NCBI GenBank assembly: GCA_964404765.1
Contig: CAYOLL010000014.1
Location: 1 to 61,333, forward strand
DNA from: CAYOLL01 sp964404765 [NCBI: uncultured Gemmatimonadota bacterium]
Lineage (GTDB): Bacteria > 4572-55
Length of the DNA: 61,333 bases
Direction: 5' to 3'
Both the position numbers and the translations under genes were made by a program. Below are positions 50,873-60,427 of this stretch, one piece after another (position 1 is the stretch's first letter; each line of letters begins with the position of its first letter). The notes under the pieces are model-generated. The model did not search any database and was not told where the DNA came from. It saw only the letters and a program-made list of their open reading frames with translations.

Positions 50873-51292
50873 TCAAAACCCGGCCCGGCGGCAAAACTCC
50901 GCGGCCGGAAGAACTTCAAACGGCAAATCGGGCGTTTCCTGCAAAAAGTGACGATTTTCCGAAATCAGCAAAGCCACCCGTTGCCAATCGCAAAAGGCGG
51001 CGATGCGGATGTCGCCTTTTTTCAAACCTAACTGGCGATACTTTGCCATGTGTGAAAGCGGGGGAATTTCATAGCGAACTTCAAAGGATGGCAAGGCGCG
51101 GACATAGCCGTAAAAACGCCTCATTTCATCAACCGAAACATTGCGGCGAACTTCGCTGATGACTTCCGGCGCAATTTTGACATCGAACTGATCCAGACGC
51201 TGCAAAACACGCACGGCGGCCGGTACCGTTGCTTTCAGACCAAAAATAAGGACATTCGTATCCAAGCTGATAATTGTTTGAGAGGAAATCAT
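50873..51292 (-). CDS. PIN-domain toxin
   Basis: This 139-residue PIN protein has the first Asp in ISLDTNVLIFGL and further acids in LKKGDIRIAAFCDWQR, ending with a typical LLISENRHFL strand. PIN toxins are Mg-dependent RNases. Its start codon overlaps the stop of the antitoxin gene (TAATG). It appears full-length, unlike the PIN remnants in the mutS island. Confidence 0.88.
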   Translation of the reverse strand: MISSQTIISLDTNVLIFGLKATVPAAVRVLQRLDQFDVKIAPEVISEVRRNVSVDEMRRFYGYVRALPSFEVRYEIPPLSHMAKYRQLGLKKGDIRIAAFCDWQRVALLISENRHFLQETPDLPFEVLPAAEFCRRAGF

Positions 51293-51609
51293 TATTTATG
51301 GCGCTCCCATTCCTGGCGCAGCTTGTCCAATTCGGCCTGCCATTCCGCATCGCTTACGGCATCCCATTCATCACGTTGCCGGCGCAATTCGGCCAAAATT
51401 TCCTCTTGAGTCATACCGTTAAAAGGATTATCTTTGGCGTAAGATTCCTGCAGAAGGCGCAGATGCTTGAGATACGCTTTCTCGCCGGCGGTTTTGACCC
51501 GGCGTGGTTTGGCAATCGTCAGTTTGACGGTCATGCCTTTTTTGAGCGCGACGTTTTCAAACGTGACGCGCCCGTCTTCGAGAATAGGGATTTCGTAAGC
51601 ATAAGTCAT
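51292..51609 (-). CDS. Probable antitoxin of the PIN pair
   Basis: This 105-residue protein begins MTYAYEIPILEDGRVTFENV, like small AbrB/DUF104-type N-termini, and ends with a charged helix (DAEWQAELDKLRQEWERHK). The ATG at 51609 has GGAGG five bases upstream; longer in-frame starts are less well placed. Its position directly before the PIN gene supports the antitoxin role. The gap 51610-51879 shows only AT-rich upstream sequence of the PKD gene with GGAGG near 51815. Confidence 0.75.
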   Translation of the reverse strand: MTYAYEIPILEDGRVTFENVALKKGMTVKLTIAKPRRVKTAGEKAYLKHLRLLQESYAKDNPFNGMTQEEILAELRRQRDEWDAVSDAEWQAELDKLRQEWERHK

Positions 51610-51879
51610 GTCGACCTCCATGAAATAAGGTATAATGAGCGGCGATTTCTCTTTCGCTTCAAGATACAAAAAGGTTTTAAGTCGGGCAAGTTCTATTCTG
51701 CAATAAGTTTTGCGCAGAACCACAAGCCTGAATCATGCAGCGTATATCACACAAAATCTTGAAAAATTGTGCAAGGTATTCATAAAAAAAGAAAGGAAGG
51801 GATTCTATTCAAGGGAGGAAGTTTCAAATCGTAAACTTTAATTCGCAATTCTTAACTTAACGGTCTATGGGGGACATTT

Positions 51880-54800
51880 ATGCTACGCAAAATCTTCGTA
51901 TTTTCCGCATTGCTGTTTATTCTTACCGCATCTGTCGCTGCGGCTCAGGAAGGCTTGGCCTACATGGTCACCTTCGGCAAGGAATGCCCGACCAACTGGG
52001 GCGATGACAACTTCAATCAAGTCGTTTATGTGGCGGTGCCCAAAGACGCCGCGCCGTTTTATCTATGGATTTTCGATCCCGATTGCGCCGGCGCAATCGA
52101 CGAAATTAACAAGACCTGGAACACCAGCACCAAATTTGCTTTCTATGGCGGTCCGCAAGCCTTTACCCATCCCGAAGCCAAAGGCGCCAACCCCGGCGCG
52201 GCGCTGACCAGCGGTAAACTGCTCAAGGAGCAGACCTTCAGCAACGAAACCGCTACCGACGACAATTGGGTCGCCTGGGGCCCGTTTGAAACGAGCCAGG
52301 GCGAAACGGTCGGCGATCTAACCTTTTTCAAAATTTCAATTACCGGCGAGTCCGGCGATGACGGCAACTTATACGATTTTCTGGTCAGTTCGTCCGGCAC
52401 GACCCGCGCCAAGTTGGAAGGCTCGCGCTATTTTGCCTATGCCGTCGGCTTTCGTCTGCCGCAGACCATCGCCCGCGTCGTGCGCATGAACCTGATTCCC
52501 GACGCCGCGGTCAATCAAATCACCGTCCACAACTTTGACGGCGACAACCAAGCCGGCATCTCGCTGAACAGCCCCAGCGGCAATGTCATTCCGGTGCAGG
52601 TTTCGGCCAACGACTCGTGGAGTCAAACCAGCGCCCCGTTGAGCGGCGATCAAGCCGGATTGTGGTCGGTTGATCTGGCCAAACCGGCCAAAGGCAACAA
52701 CGACATCGTTTTTCATATCGAAGGCGCCAGCGTCGATTTGCCGCTGACCACCGCCCCGATCAAACCGAAGATGGAAAAAGTCGCCGCCACCCGCTCCGGC
52801 TGCAACAAAGTCATGTTCGACGCCTCCAAAACGACCGATCCCAATTCCGGCGACAAGCTGACCTACGAGTGGGATTTTGGCGACGGGCAAAAAGGCACAG
52901 GCATCACCATAGAACACACTTACGCCAAACCGGGCAGCTATCCGATCACCCTGACTGTGCGCGACAATTCCGGCACGATTTGCGCCGTTTCCAACGACAT
53001 GGCCAACGTGGTCGTCAACGACCCGCCGGTGGCTGATGCCGGTGTGGACATCAAAAACTGTCCCAACGTGGACTTGACTTTTGACGGCAGCCGCTCCTTC
53101 GACCGCGACGGCAAAATCACCGAGTACAACTGGAATTTTGGCGACGGCACGACCGGAACCGGCCCCAAGCCGACCCACAAGTACGCCAAACCCGGCACGT
53201 ATCAAGTCAAGCTGACGGTCAAGGACGATTCCGGCACGGAATGCAACACGGCCAGCGACGAAATGACGGTCGTGCTCAACGCCCCGCCGGTGGCTGACGC
53301 CGGCCCGGATCAATCCATCCTCGGCACGACGACCATCCTCTATGATGGTTGCAAATCCAATGATCCCGACGCCGATAAAACCATGCCCGGCGATCCGCTG
53401 GTCTACACCTGGGATTTCGGTGACGGCACGCCGCCGGTCGTTTCCGGCTGCAAACCCGTTCATACCTACGCCAAACCCGGCAAATACACCGTGAAGCTGA
53501 CAGTCAAAGACCGTTCCGGCACGGACTGCGATACCGATACCGACGAAATGATCGTCATCATTAACTTTGCGCCGGTAGCCAACGCCGGCGACGACAAACT
53601 CGGCTGCGCCAACGAAGCCTTCACTTTTGACGCTTCCAAATCGACCGATACCGACGGCAAAGTGGCCAAGTTCACCTGGGATTTTGGCGACGGCGAAACG
53701 GGCGCCGGCGCATCCGTCAGTCACAAATATGCCAAGCCCGGCATTTACAGCGTTACACTGGTGATTGAAGACGACGCGGCCACGACCAACAGCAAGGCCG
53801 TTGACGGTCTGACTGTGACGGTCAATGCCGCGCCGGTCGCCGTGGCCGGTAAGGACGAAATCGGCTGCGTCAACGAAGATATTCAGTTTGACGGCACCAA
53901 GAGCTACGATCCAGACGGCCAAATCGCCTCGTACAAATGGGATTTTGGCGACGGCACAACCGCCGCGACCGCCAAGCCGACGCACAAATTTGCCAAGCCC
54001 GGCAAGTTTACGGTCAAACTGACCGTGACCGACAATTCCGGCACCACCTGCGGCACGGCCAGCGATGAACTGATCGTCACCATCAACCAGCCGCCGGTGG
54101 CCAATGCCGGCAAAGATGTGCTGACCTGCGAACCGGGCCTGACCTTTAATGGCGAAGCTTCCACCGACGCCGACGGCAAAGTCGTCCAATACATGTGGGA
54201 TTTTGGCGACGGCGGCAAAGGCTCCGGCCAAATCGTCTCGCACGTTTACGCCAAACCCGGCACGTACAAAGTCACGCTGACGGTCAAGGACGATTCCGGC
54301 ACCAAATGCGACACCGACACCGACGATATGCAAGTGGTCATCAACGCCGTGCCGGTGGCCAAAGCCGCGGTTTCCGCCAAAGAGCGCGTGTGGGTCTGCG
54401 CCGACGACAAGCTGGATTTTGACGGCAGCGCCTCGATGGATCCGGACGGCTCAATCACCGCCCACGAGTGGGATTTTGGCGACGGCACGCCGGCGGCCAA
54501 AGGCGCGAAAGTCACCCACGCCTACGCCAAGCCCGGCAACTACATCGCCCGCCTGACCGTGACCGACAACTCCGGCACCAAGTGCGACAAGGGTTATGAC
54601 GAAGTCTTCATCAAAATCAACGCCCGGCCGGTGGCCGAAGCCGGCCCCAACACCAACGGCTGCATCAGCGAGGCCATTCAGTTCAACGGCAACATGTCCA
54701 ACGACCCAGACGGCAAAATCACCAAATACGCCTGGGATTTTGGCGATGGCGGCAAGTCCGACCAGATGAGCCCGACCCATCCGTACGCCAAGCCGGGCAA

Positions 54801-56508
54801 ATACACGGTTAAGTTGACCGTCACCGACGATTCGCCCACGGCCTGTAACACCCATTCGGACGAAATGACCGTTGTCATCAACGATCCGCCGGTGGCCGAG
54901 GCCGGGCCGGATGTCACCACCTGCAACACGACCTTGAATTTTGACGGCAGCGGCTCCAAGGACCCGGACGGCGGCTCGCTGGATTACGCCTGGGATTTTG
55001 GCGACGGCGGCAAGGCCGAAGGCATCCGCCCGACCCACACCTACGCCAAAGCCGGCACATACAAAGTCGTGCTGATTGTGCGCGATGAAACCGGCACCAA
55101 GTGCAGCAGCGACAGCGACAGCCTGCGCGTTTTCATCAACCTGCCGCCGACGGCCAAAGCCGGCGACGACCAAAAAGTCTGCCTCGGCGAAGCCGTGTCT
55201 TTTGACGGCTCGACCTCGGCCGACCCGGAAAAAGGCGCGTTGACCTACGGTTGGGATTTTGGCGACCCTTCGACAAGCTCAGGGCCGGCGGCGACCGGGG
55301 CCAAAGCCACGCACGACTATAAAAAGGCCGGCATCTACAAAGTCGTTTTGACGGCAACCGACGACTCCAAAACAAGCTGCAATTTTGATAAGGACGAAAT
55401 GACCGTCACCGTCTACGAGAAGCCGACCGCCAACGCCGGCGAGGATACCAAAGGCTGCGTCAACGATGTCATTACCTTTGACGGCTCCAAGTCCGGCGAT
55501 CCTGACGGCTTGCTGAGCGCGTATGCCTGGGACTTTGGCGACGGCGCGACCGGCGAAGGCATGGTGGCCACGCACATCTACACCAAAGCGGGCCGCTACG
55601 AAGCCAAGCTGACCGTGACCGACAATTCCGGCATGAAATGCAACACGGCGGTCGATACGCGCGTCGTCACCATCAACCAGCCGCCGGCCGCCAACGCCGG
55701 TGAAAAACGCATGGTCTGCGCCGACGAAGCCGTAGCTTTTGACGGCCTCAAGTCCAGCGACGCCGACGGCAAGATTACGGCTTACACCTGGGATTTTGGC
55801 GGCGTCACGGCCAAAGAAGTCAAGGCCACGCACAGCTACAAAAAACCCGGCGTCTACGAAGCCTCGCTGACGGTCAAGGACGATTCCGGTTTGTCCTGCG
55901 ATATGGGCAGCTCGGCGGTCACGATTGTGGTCAACGATCCGCCCTCGGCCAACGCCGGTTCTGACCAATTCTCCTGCGTCCTGCAGGACGTGATGTTCGA
56001 CGGCACGGCCTCGTTTGATCGCGACGGCAAGATCACGGCCTATGCCTGGGACTTTGGCGACGGCACGAAGGGCGAAGGGGCCAAGCCGACCCATAAGTAC
56101 GCCAAAGCCGGCGCCTACGACGTGACCCTGACCGTCACCGACGATTCCGGCACGAAATGCAACACGCATGTCGACAAAATGCGTGTCGTCATCAAAGAAC
56201 CGCCGGTCGCCGAAGCCGGCCCGGAGCAGATGATTGCCTGCAACGGCTGCGCCACCGACGAAGTGCTGTTTGACGCTTCCGGCTCCAAAGACCCGGACGG
56301 CGACGGCCTGACCTTTGCCTGGGACTTTGGCGACGGCAGCAAGGCCGACGGCATCCGCGTCACCCACGCCTACAAGGCCCCCGGCCAATACACCGTAACC
56401 CTGACCGTCACCGACGACTCCGGCCTGAAATGCAACCAGGACACGGACACGATCAAGGTGCACGTCAACAAAGCGCCCGATCCGGTGATTCAGATGGGGA
56501 GTAAGTAA
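51880..56508 (+). CDS. Secreted protein with about 14 PKD repeats
   Basis: This 1542-residue protein begins with a signal peptide (FSALLFILTASVAAAQ) and a ~280-residue N-terminal domain of unknown type. About 14 PKD beta-sandwich repeats then follow, each with the WDFGDG motif and HxYAKPGxYxVxLTV strand. Almost every repeat has one Cys near its start (such as GCINEAIQF-like) and one in SGTxC, which could form a disulfide. There is no FlgD-like tail, unlike the two other secreted giants. One repeat carries an in-frame CCCTTCGACAAGCTCAGGGC insertion (DPSTSSGPA). It is probably a cell-surface or matrix protein. Two terminators follow directly. Confidence 0.9.
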   Translation: MLRKIFVFSALLFILTASVAAAQEGLAYMVTFGKECPTNWGDDNFNQVVYVAVPKDAAPFYLWIFDPDCAGAIDEINKTWNTSTKFAFYGGPQAFTHPEAKGANPGAALTSGKLLKEQTFSNETATDDNWVAWGPFETSQGETVGDLTFFKISITGESGDDGNLYDFLVSSSGTTRAKLEGSRYFAYAVGFRLPQTIARVVRMNLIPDAAVNQITVHNFDGDNQAGISLNSPSGNVIPVQVSANDSWSQTSAPLSGDQAGLWSVDLAKPAKGNNDIVFHIEGASVDLPLTTAPIKPKMEKVAATRSGCNKVMFDASKTTDPNSGDKLTYEWDFGDGQKGTGITIEHTYAKPGSYPITLTVRDNSGTICAVSNDMANVVVNDPPVADAGVDIKNCPNVDLTFDGSRSFDRDGKITEYNWNFGDGTTGTGPKPTHKYAKPGTYQVKLTVKDDSGTECNTASDEMTVVLNAPPVADAGPDQSILGTTTILYDGCKSNDPDADKTMPGDPLVYTWDFGDGTPPVVSGCKPVHTYAKPGKYTVKLTVKDRSGTDCDTDTDEMIVIINFAPVANAGDDKLGCANEAFTFDASKSTDTDGKVAKFTWDFGDGETGAGASVSHKYAKPGIYSVTLVIEDDAATTNSKAVDGLTVTVNAAPVAVAGKDEIGCVNEDIQFDGTKSYDPDGQIASYKWDFGDGTTAATAKPTHKFAKPGKFTVKLTVTDNSGTTCGTASDELIVTINQPPVANAGKDVLTCEPGLTFNGEASTDADGKVVQYMWDFGDGGKGSGQIVSHVYAKPGTYKVTLTVKDDSGTKCDTDTDDMQVVINAVPVAKAAVSAKERVWVCADDKLDFDGSASMDPDGSITAHEWDFGDGTPAAKGAKVTHAYAKPGNYIARLTVTDNSGTKCDKGYDEVFIKINARPVAEAGPNTNGCISEAIQFNGNMSNDPDGKITKYAWDFGDGGKSDQMSPTHPYAKPGKYTVKLTVTDDSPTACNTHSDEMTVVINDPPVAEAGPDVTTCNTTLNFDGSGSKDPDGGSLDYAWDFGDGGKAEGIRPTHTYAKAGTYKVVLIVRDETGTKCSSDSDSLRVFINLPPTAKAGDDQKVCLGEAVSFDGSTSADPEKGALTYGWDFGDPSTSSGPAATGAKATHDYKKAGIYKVVLTATDDSKTSCNFDKDEMTVTVYEKPTANAGEDTKGCVNDVITFDGSKSGDPDGLLSAYAWDFGDGATGEGMVATHIYTKAGRYEAKLTVTDNSGMKCNTAVDTRVVTINQPPAANAGEKRMVCADEAVAFDGLKSSDADGKITAYTWDFGGVTAKEVKATHSYKKPGVYEASLTVKDDSGLSCDMGSSAVTIVVNDPPSANAGSDQFSCVLQDVMFDGTASFDRDGKITAYAWDFGDGTKGEGAKPTHKYAKAGAYDVTLTVTDDSGTKCNTHVDKMRVVIKEPPVAEAGPEQMIACNGCATDEVLFDASGSKDPDGDGLTFAWDFGDGSKADGIRVTHAYKAPGQYTVTLTVTDDSGLKCNQDTDTIKVHVNKAPDPVIQMGSK
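55266..55285 (+). repeat. CCCTTCGACAAGCTCAGGGC repeat inserted in frame
   Basis: The insert encodes DPSTSSGPA directly after WDFG in the tenth PKD repeat. The other repeats have only GDG at this point. It belongs to the same repeat family as 45215-45237. Confidence 0.85.
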
Positions 56509-56515
56509 CCTGAGC

Positions 56516-56555
56516 AAAAACCCTAAGGGTCTTTCTTTTGACCCTTAGGGTTTTT
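56516..56555 (+). terminator. AACCCTAAGGGTT hairpin terminator
   Basis: AAAAACCCTAAGGGTC and GACCCTTAGGGTTTTT form a stem eight bases after the PKD gene. The motif is the same as in the hairpins at 43905-43990, suggesting a repeat used as a terminator. Confidence 0.82.
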
Positions 56556-56572
56556 AGCCTTGCTGAATGAAT

Positions 56573-56608
56573 AAAAAAGCCCGTCGGATGAATATCCGGC
56601 GGGCTTTT
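56573..56608 (+). terminator. Second terminator after the PKD gene
   Basis: AAAAAAGCCCGTCGGAT and ATCCGGCGGGCTTTT form a GC-rich stem with a T run. Confidence 0.85.
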
Positions 56609-56903
56609 GCTTTGGGCGCGAACTTACTGCTTGATGAGCTTGGAGAAATTGGATACTTTTTTACTTGCCGGGCGGTTATTTTTTTGGCATGATCTTACAT
56701 CGTTTTGGATACATAACATTTTTCAGACGCAAAGGAATCGCCTCATGTCAGCGGTTGGACAAGGCCCTGTCCACAAAAGGCAATCCGCACTTAAATACGC
56801 TGGATTTGGTATTTGTTGAAATCATACCCTGCTGACGTTATTATAAACCGAATAATCAAAATCAATAGAAAAGTCATTTTGAAAGAATGTAGCGAGTCGA
56901 AAA

Positions 56904-57188
56904 ATGCCGGTTTTTTTGCGTGTTCGTGGATATAAATTCTGGTTTTATGAAGCCGATTTAGTTGAACCAATTCATGTGCCCTGGCAGGGCGAGGCGTTCG
57001 GCTGGTCGGCAGAATATTCTCCGAAACACCCGGAACCGCCGTTGGGTTCCCTGATGACCTTTACCCCTGCCGATTTTTGCATTGGCAAAAGCGACATCTG
57101 GTTCTTCTCGCTGATGTGGGAGCACGGACGGAACGCGGTGCCGGTGGAGTTTGGGGATGAGTGGAATAGAGTGGGGAACTTTGGATGA
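56904..57188 (+). pseudogene. Fragment starting like a DUF4160 protein
   Basis: MPVFLRVRGYKFWFYEADLV is the usual start of DUF4160 proteins, which accompany DUF2442 partners in TA-like pairs. After about residue 22 the sequence no longer fits, and the frame runs on for 70 unrelated residues. The 3' part may contain remnants of another gene. The stretch 56609-56903 before it holds no credible gene. Confidence 0.5.
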
Positions 57189-57301
57189 ACTGCGCCAAAA
57201 TCTGCAGGAAGTCCTGGAACTGTGTTTTGGAAGAGTTGCGCGATGAGTTACGAACCTTGCCCAGTTTTATCGGCCTGCAACAAATTGAGGTCGCGGCGTG
57301 A
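57173..57301 (+). pseudogene. HicB-like antitoxin remnant (3' part)
   Basis: TLDELRQNLQEVLELC, then LEELRDELRTLPSFIGLQQI in a second frame, matches the C-terminal half of HicB-type antitoxins. The join needs one extra T in the run at about 57228 to be removed. The frame ends with TGA 57299-57301, overlapping the GTG of the HicA remnant. Confidence 0.65.
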
Positions 57302-57400
57302 GCAAATTGCCCATTAGTGGATTATCGAACAATGAAAAAGCTCTTGCTGCATTTGGGCTTTCAGACGGACAGTTTGGATACAAAATTGCATTTTCCGCTT
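57298..57400 (+). pseudogene. HicA-like toxin remnant
   Basis: The GTG at 57298 begins VSKLPISG, and a second frame then gives KKLLLHLGFQTDRQ as in HicA toxins. The rest is missing. Together with the HicB remnant it forms a decayed hicBA pair, in contrast to the intact pair at 27868-28307. Confidence 0.6.
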
Positions 57401-57510
57401 GACTTCTTTTTGTAAGTTAGATTATTATGAAATAAGATAGCTAATGGCTCATTTGCTTTTGATTTCGTATCGCGCATGAAGTGAAATTGCATCTTTCAAA
57501 GAGGTAATAT

Positions 57511-58662
57511 ATGAAAATATCTTCGTTTGAATACAAGGATTATACTGTAAATTGGGTACTTGAACCAATTCAATTTAAAGCTCTTACATTAATTGTTGGT
57601 GCCTCTGGTGTAGGAAAAACAATGATCTTGAAGGCAATTTTAGATTTGAAAAGAATTACACAGGGTAAAGCACTAAAAGGAGTAGCATGGTGTATTCATT
57701 TCACAACACAAGATAAAAGTGCTTTCGTGTGGTCAGGGGAGTTTGAAAATAAAGGACTTTCAAACAAATCTATTTTTGGATTTTCTCCAGACGAAGACGA
57801 AGATGAAAAAGATAAGCCTTACATTTTGTATGAAAAGCTATACATAAATGATATTCTTATAATTGATAGAAACACTGATGGTATTCTATTTAACGGCGTG
57901 AAAACTGTTAAATTGTCTAATAAAGAAAGTGTTATTAATCTGTTAAAAGAAGAAGATCAGATTAAACGTGTGCATGAAGAATTTGGAAAAATTCTATTTG
58001 ATGATGGAACGCGAGAGGGACATGATGTGAATCTATTTTTTGAGGGAAAGGCAAAATTGAAAAAATATTCTGATATAGAAAGTATTCGAAATAGCTCTGA
58101 AAATTTGCATGCCAAATTATATTTGGCGTACAACAATGCGAATAGTGAATTTGAACAAATCAAAAAGGCTTTCATGGATGTGTTTCCTTATATAGAGAAC
58201 CTAAAAATGGAATCTTTAGACCTTAATGATGAAGAAGTGCCTAGCATTTTCAAAGAGACACCGTTTATACAAATTAAAGAGCAGGGCATTGCAAATTGGA
58301 TTGATGAAAGAAAAATATCTTCCGGGATGAGGCGAACTTTAATGCGCATTGCAGAACTCTACTTATGCGCTGATGGGACGGTTATTTTGATAGATGAGTT
58401 TGAGAACAGTCTTGGAATTAACTGCATTGATGAAGTTACAAATAGCATTGTTTCTTATAAGCGAAATTTACAATTTGTGATGACAAGCCATCATCCTTAT
58501 ATAATAAACAATATTAACTCTGCGAATTGGAAAGTAGTCACAAGAAAGGCAGGTGTTGTGAAAAATTTTGATGCGAGTGCTCTTAACATTGGGAAATCAA
58601 AACACGAAGCTTTTACTCAGCTAATAAATCTTGACAAGTATTCTGATGGAGTTGAAGTATGA
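57511..58662 (+). CDS. ABC/OLD-type ATPase of a putative two-gene defence module
   Basis: This 383-residue protein has Walker A VGASGVGKTMILKAIL near residue 31. A signature-like ISSGMRRTLMRIAEL, Walker B VILIDEFENSLG and an H-loop FVMTSHHPYII near the C-terminus match AAA-type ABC/OLD-family ATPases. A long insertion between Walker A and signature is helical and acidic. The gene is much more AT-rich than its surroundings. It overlaps the next gene by four bases. ATPase plus TOPRIM-like pairs occur in PARIS (AriA/AriB), OLD/Gabija-like and AbiL systems; which one applies is not settled. Confidence 0.82.
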   Translation: MKISSFEYKDYTVNWVLEPIQFKALTLIVGASGVGKTMILKAILDLKRITQGKALKGVAWCIHFTTQDKSAFVWSGEFENKGLSNKSIFGFSPDEDEDEKDKPYILYEKLYINDILIIDRNTDGILFNGVKTVKLSNKESVINLLKEEDQIKRVHEEFGKILFDDGTREGHDVNLFFEGKAKLKKYSDIESIRNSSENLHAKLYLAYNNANSEFEQIKKAFMDVFPYIENLKMESLDLNDEEVPSIFKETPFIQIKEQGIANWIDERKISSGMRRTLMRIAELYLCADGTVILIDEFENSLGINCIDEVTNSIVSYKRNLQFVMTSHHPYIINNINSANWKVVTRKAGVVKNFDASALNIGKSKHEAFTQLINLDKYSDGVEV

Positions 58663-59342
58663 ATTTGTATTGTCTTGTTGAAGGTAAGACTGAAAAGAAA
58701 GTCTTTCCTCAATGGTTTTCTTATCTGCTTCCAAGTCTTAAACTTGTGGAATCGGCCCAAGATGCAGAAAATAACAATTATTATCTGATTAGTGGGAAGG
58801 GATTCCCAAGCATTTTGGACAACCATTTGAGAGCCTCAATCAACGAAATAAATGAATACGGAAATTACGATGTATTTATGCTATGCTTAGACTCCGATGG
58901 TCTTCCTTTCCAGGAAAAAATAAGTCAGGTAGACACGTTTATGACAGAAAATGCTGTTCATCCAAAATGTGAAATGAAGATCATTATTCCAAACAAATGT
59001 GTAGAAACTTGGTTTATGGGAAATCGGAAAATTTTCACTCGCACACCGTCACCAAACTTTATAGAATTTGCAAAATTTTACAATGTTCACGATCAAAATC
59101 CAGAAGAAATGGAAAAACCAGACAGTTTTGAAGAAAGTTGCTCCCTCTATCATTATGAGTACTTGAAACACATGCTATTGGAAAAGAATATTCGATATAC
59201 AAAAACACATCCGAATGAAGTAACCAAGCCACATTACATTGATCAACTTAAAGAACGTTTAAAAAAAACACCTATGCATTTGCAAACATTGTCAATGTTC
59301 TTTGATTTTTGCCAGTATTTGTCAGATAAAACGGAGCAGTGA
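58659..59342 (+). CDS. TOPRIM-like effector of the two-gene module
   Basis: This 227-residue protein begins MNLYCLVEGKTEKKVFPQWF, with the Glu of a TOPRIM-type motif, and has DVFMLCLDSDGLPF (DxD) near residue 78 and IIPNKCVETWFMGN near 115. This pattern is seen in RloB/DUF4276-like TOPRIM proteins, often the nuclease or effector of ATPase-coupled defence systems. It is coupled to the ATPase by an ATGA overlap and shares its low GC. An IS630-like element starts 27 bases after its stop. The nuclease role is inferred, not shown. Confidence 0.75.
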   Translation: MNLYCLVEGKTEKKVFPQWFSYLLPSLKLVESAQDAENNNYYLISGKGFPSILDNHLRASINEINEYGNYDVFMLCLDSDGLPFQEKISQVDTFMTENAVHPKCEMKIIIPNKCVETWFMGNRKIFTRTPSPNFIEFAKFYNVHDQNPEEMEKPDSFEESCSLYHYEYLKHMLLEKNIRYTKTHPNEVTKPHYIDQLKERLKKTPMHLQTLSMFFDFCQYLSDKTEQ

Positions 59343-59368
59343 AAATAAAATTTAACAATTATTTCGTT

Positions 59369-60427
59369 ATAAGCAACTATAAAGCATATTTTTTAAATAT
59401 TTCCCAAGCACGGCTGTATAAAGAAAGCGTCCCCCGCTTAGCCGCGCTCTTTGACAAATGTGAAGCAACCGTCCGCACCTATATTCATGCCTATTTTAAC
59501 CGGTTTGAAACGGGATTACAGCCCGGGCGGGCCAGTCAAATTGAACTGGACCAAATCCCAGTGGGAAGACTTGTTGGCGCAAAGCCCGTCACAGTTTGAA
59601 AAACTCAAGACGGCCGCCCGGAATTGGACCCAACCGCTTTTGGTGACTTATTGGGCCGAATATTTACAGGTTAAGGTGACGCAGGCCGCCATTTCGATGA
59701 CCCTCAAAAAGCAAGGCCTGCGCTTGAATCGGGGCAAACTCAAAGTCACCTCGCCCGACCCGCTCTATACGGTCAAGCGGGAACGGATCAAGGCTTTTAA
59801 AAAAAAAGCCGAAGATGGAATTTTGACCAGTCATGATGCCCCAGATGCGGACGTTGCGCTTCCGTCAAAACCGGCCAAACTCCATTTTTTTGATTCGACC
59901 GACCTCCATTGGTGTCCGGATGTCGGCTATAGTTATGTCCCGGCCGGCGGACAGCAGAAAATAGATTCGCCGGGGTTAAACAACCCTTGGCGGGCGTTGT
60001 TCGGCAGCCTAACCTATCCGACCGGCGAAGGATTCTATACCCTCCATGAACGCAAGCGTCATCAGGAAGTTGAGGCTCATTTGCAAAGATTAATTGACGG
60101 TGATCCCGACTCCTTCCATATCGTCATCATGGATAGCGCCTCAGCCCATACCACCCCGCAACTGGAGGCTTTTTGGGAAAAAAATAAAACCCAACTGAAA
60201 CATGTTTTTCAGCCAACCTACAGCCCCCATCTCAACCTGATTGAAAGACTGTGGCGTTTCATGCGCCGCCAAATGACCCGTAATCAGTTTTATGAAAATC
60301 TGGAGGCGCTTTGCAAGTCCATTGTCGAATGGCTGGAAAAAGTCCCCTTTGCTCAGTTTTGCTCCCTGATGGGAATCAATGAAATTGACCTCGAATTTGT
60401 TTAGAAATTTCGTTTATAGTCACTTAT
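59369..60427 (+). mobile_element. IS630-family insertion sequence
   Basis: Imperfect terminal inverted repeats (ATAAGCAACTATAAA at 59369 and TTTATAGTCACTTAT ending at 60427) enclose a single transposase gene broken into two frames. The size of about 1.06 kb is normal for the family. A TA target duplication is not clearly preserved. Confidence 0.8.
59399..60404 (+). pseudogene. IS630-type DDE transposase, frameshifted
   Basis: The N-terminal HTH part is in one frame (RLAALFDKCEATVRTYIHAY). The catalytic part is in another (from PVKLNWTKSQWEDLL on), with the DDE core HFFDSTDLHWCPD, VIMDSASAHTT and YSPHLNLIERLWRFMRR. The frames change near 59530 in a GGGCGGGCC stretch and one extra G would explain it. 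Some IS630 elements use programmed shifting, but no slippery A/T run is visible here. No normal start codon remains. The position of the start given is approximate. Confidence 0.82.

Noticed and set aside
52369-54333. Long open frame (654 codons) antisense to the PKD gene
   Set aside because: It is a shadow of the GC-rich repetitive PKD codons on the other strand; it has no start region, domain or ribosome-binding site. The 412-codon frame at 55279-56517 is the same effect.
52800-56460. Regular ~260-bp periodicity resembling a repeat array or CRISPR
   Set aside because: The periodicity is protein-level PKD repetition with diverged DNA; there are no short identical repeats with unique spacers. 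No CRISPR array was found in the window.
59339-60404. Programmed frameshift in the IS630 transposase
   Set aside because: There is no slippery A/T run or stimulatory structure at the join; a single extra G in a G-rich stretch is simpler.
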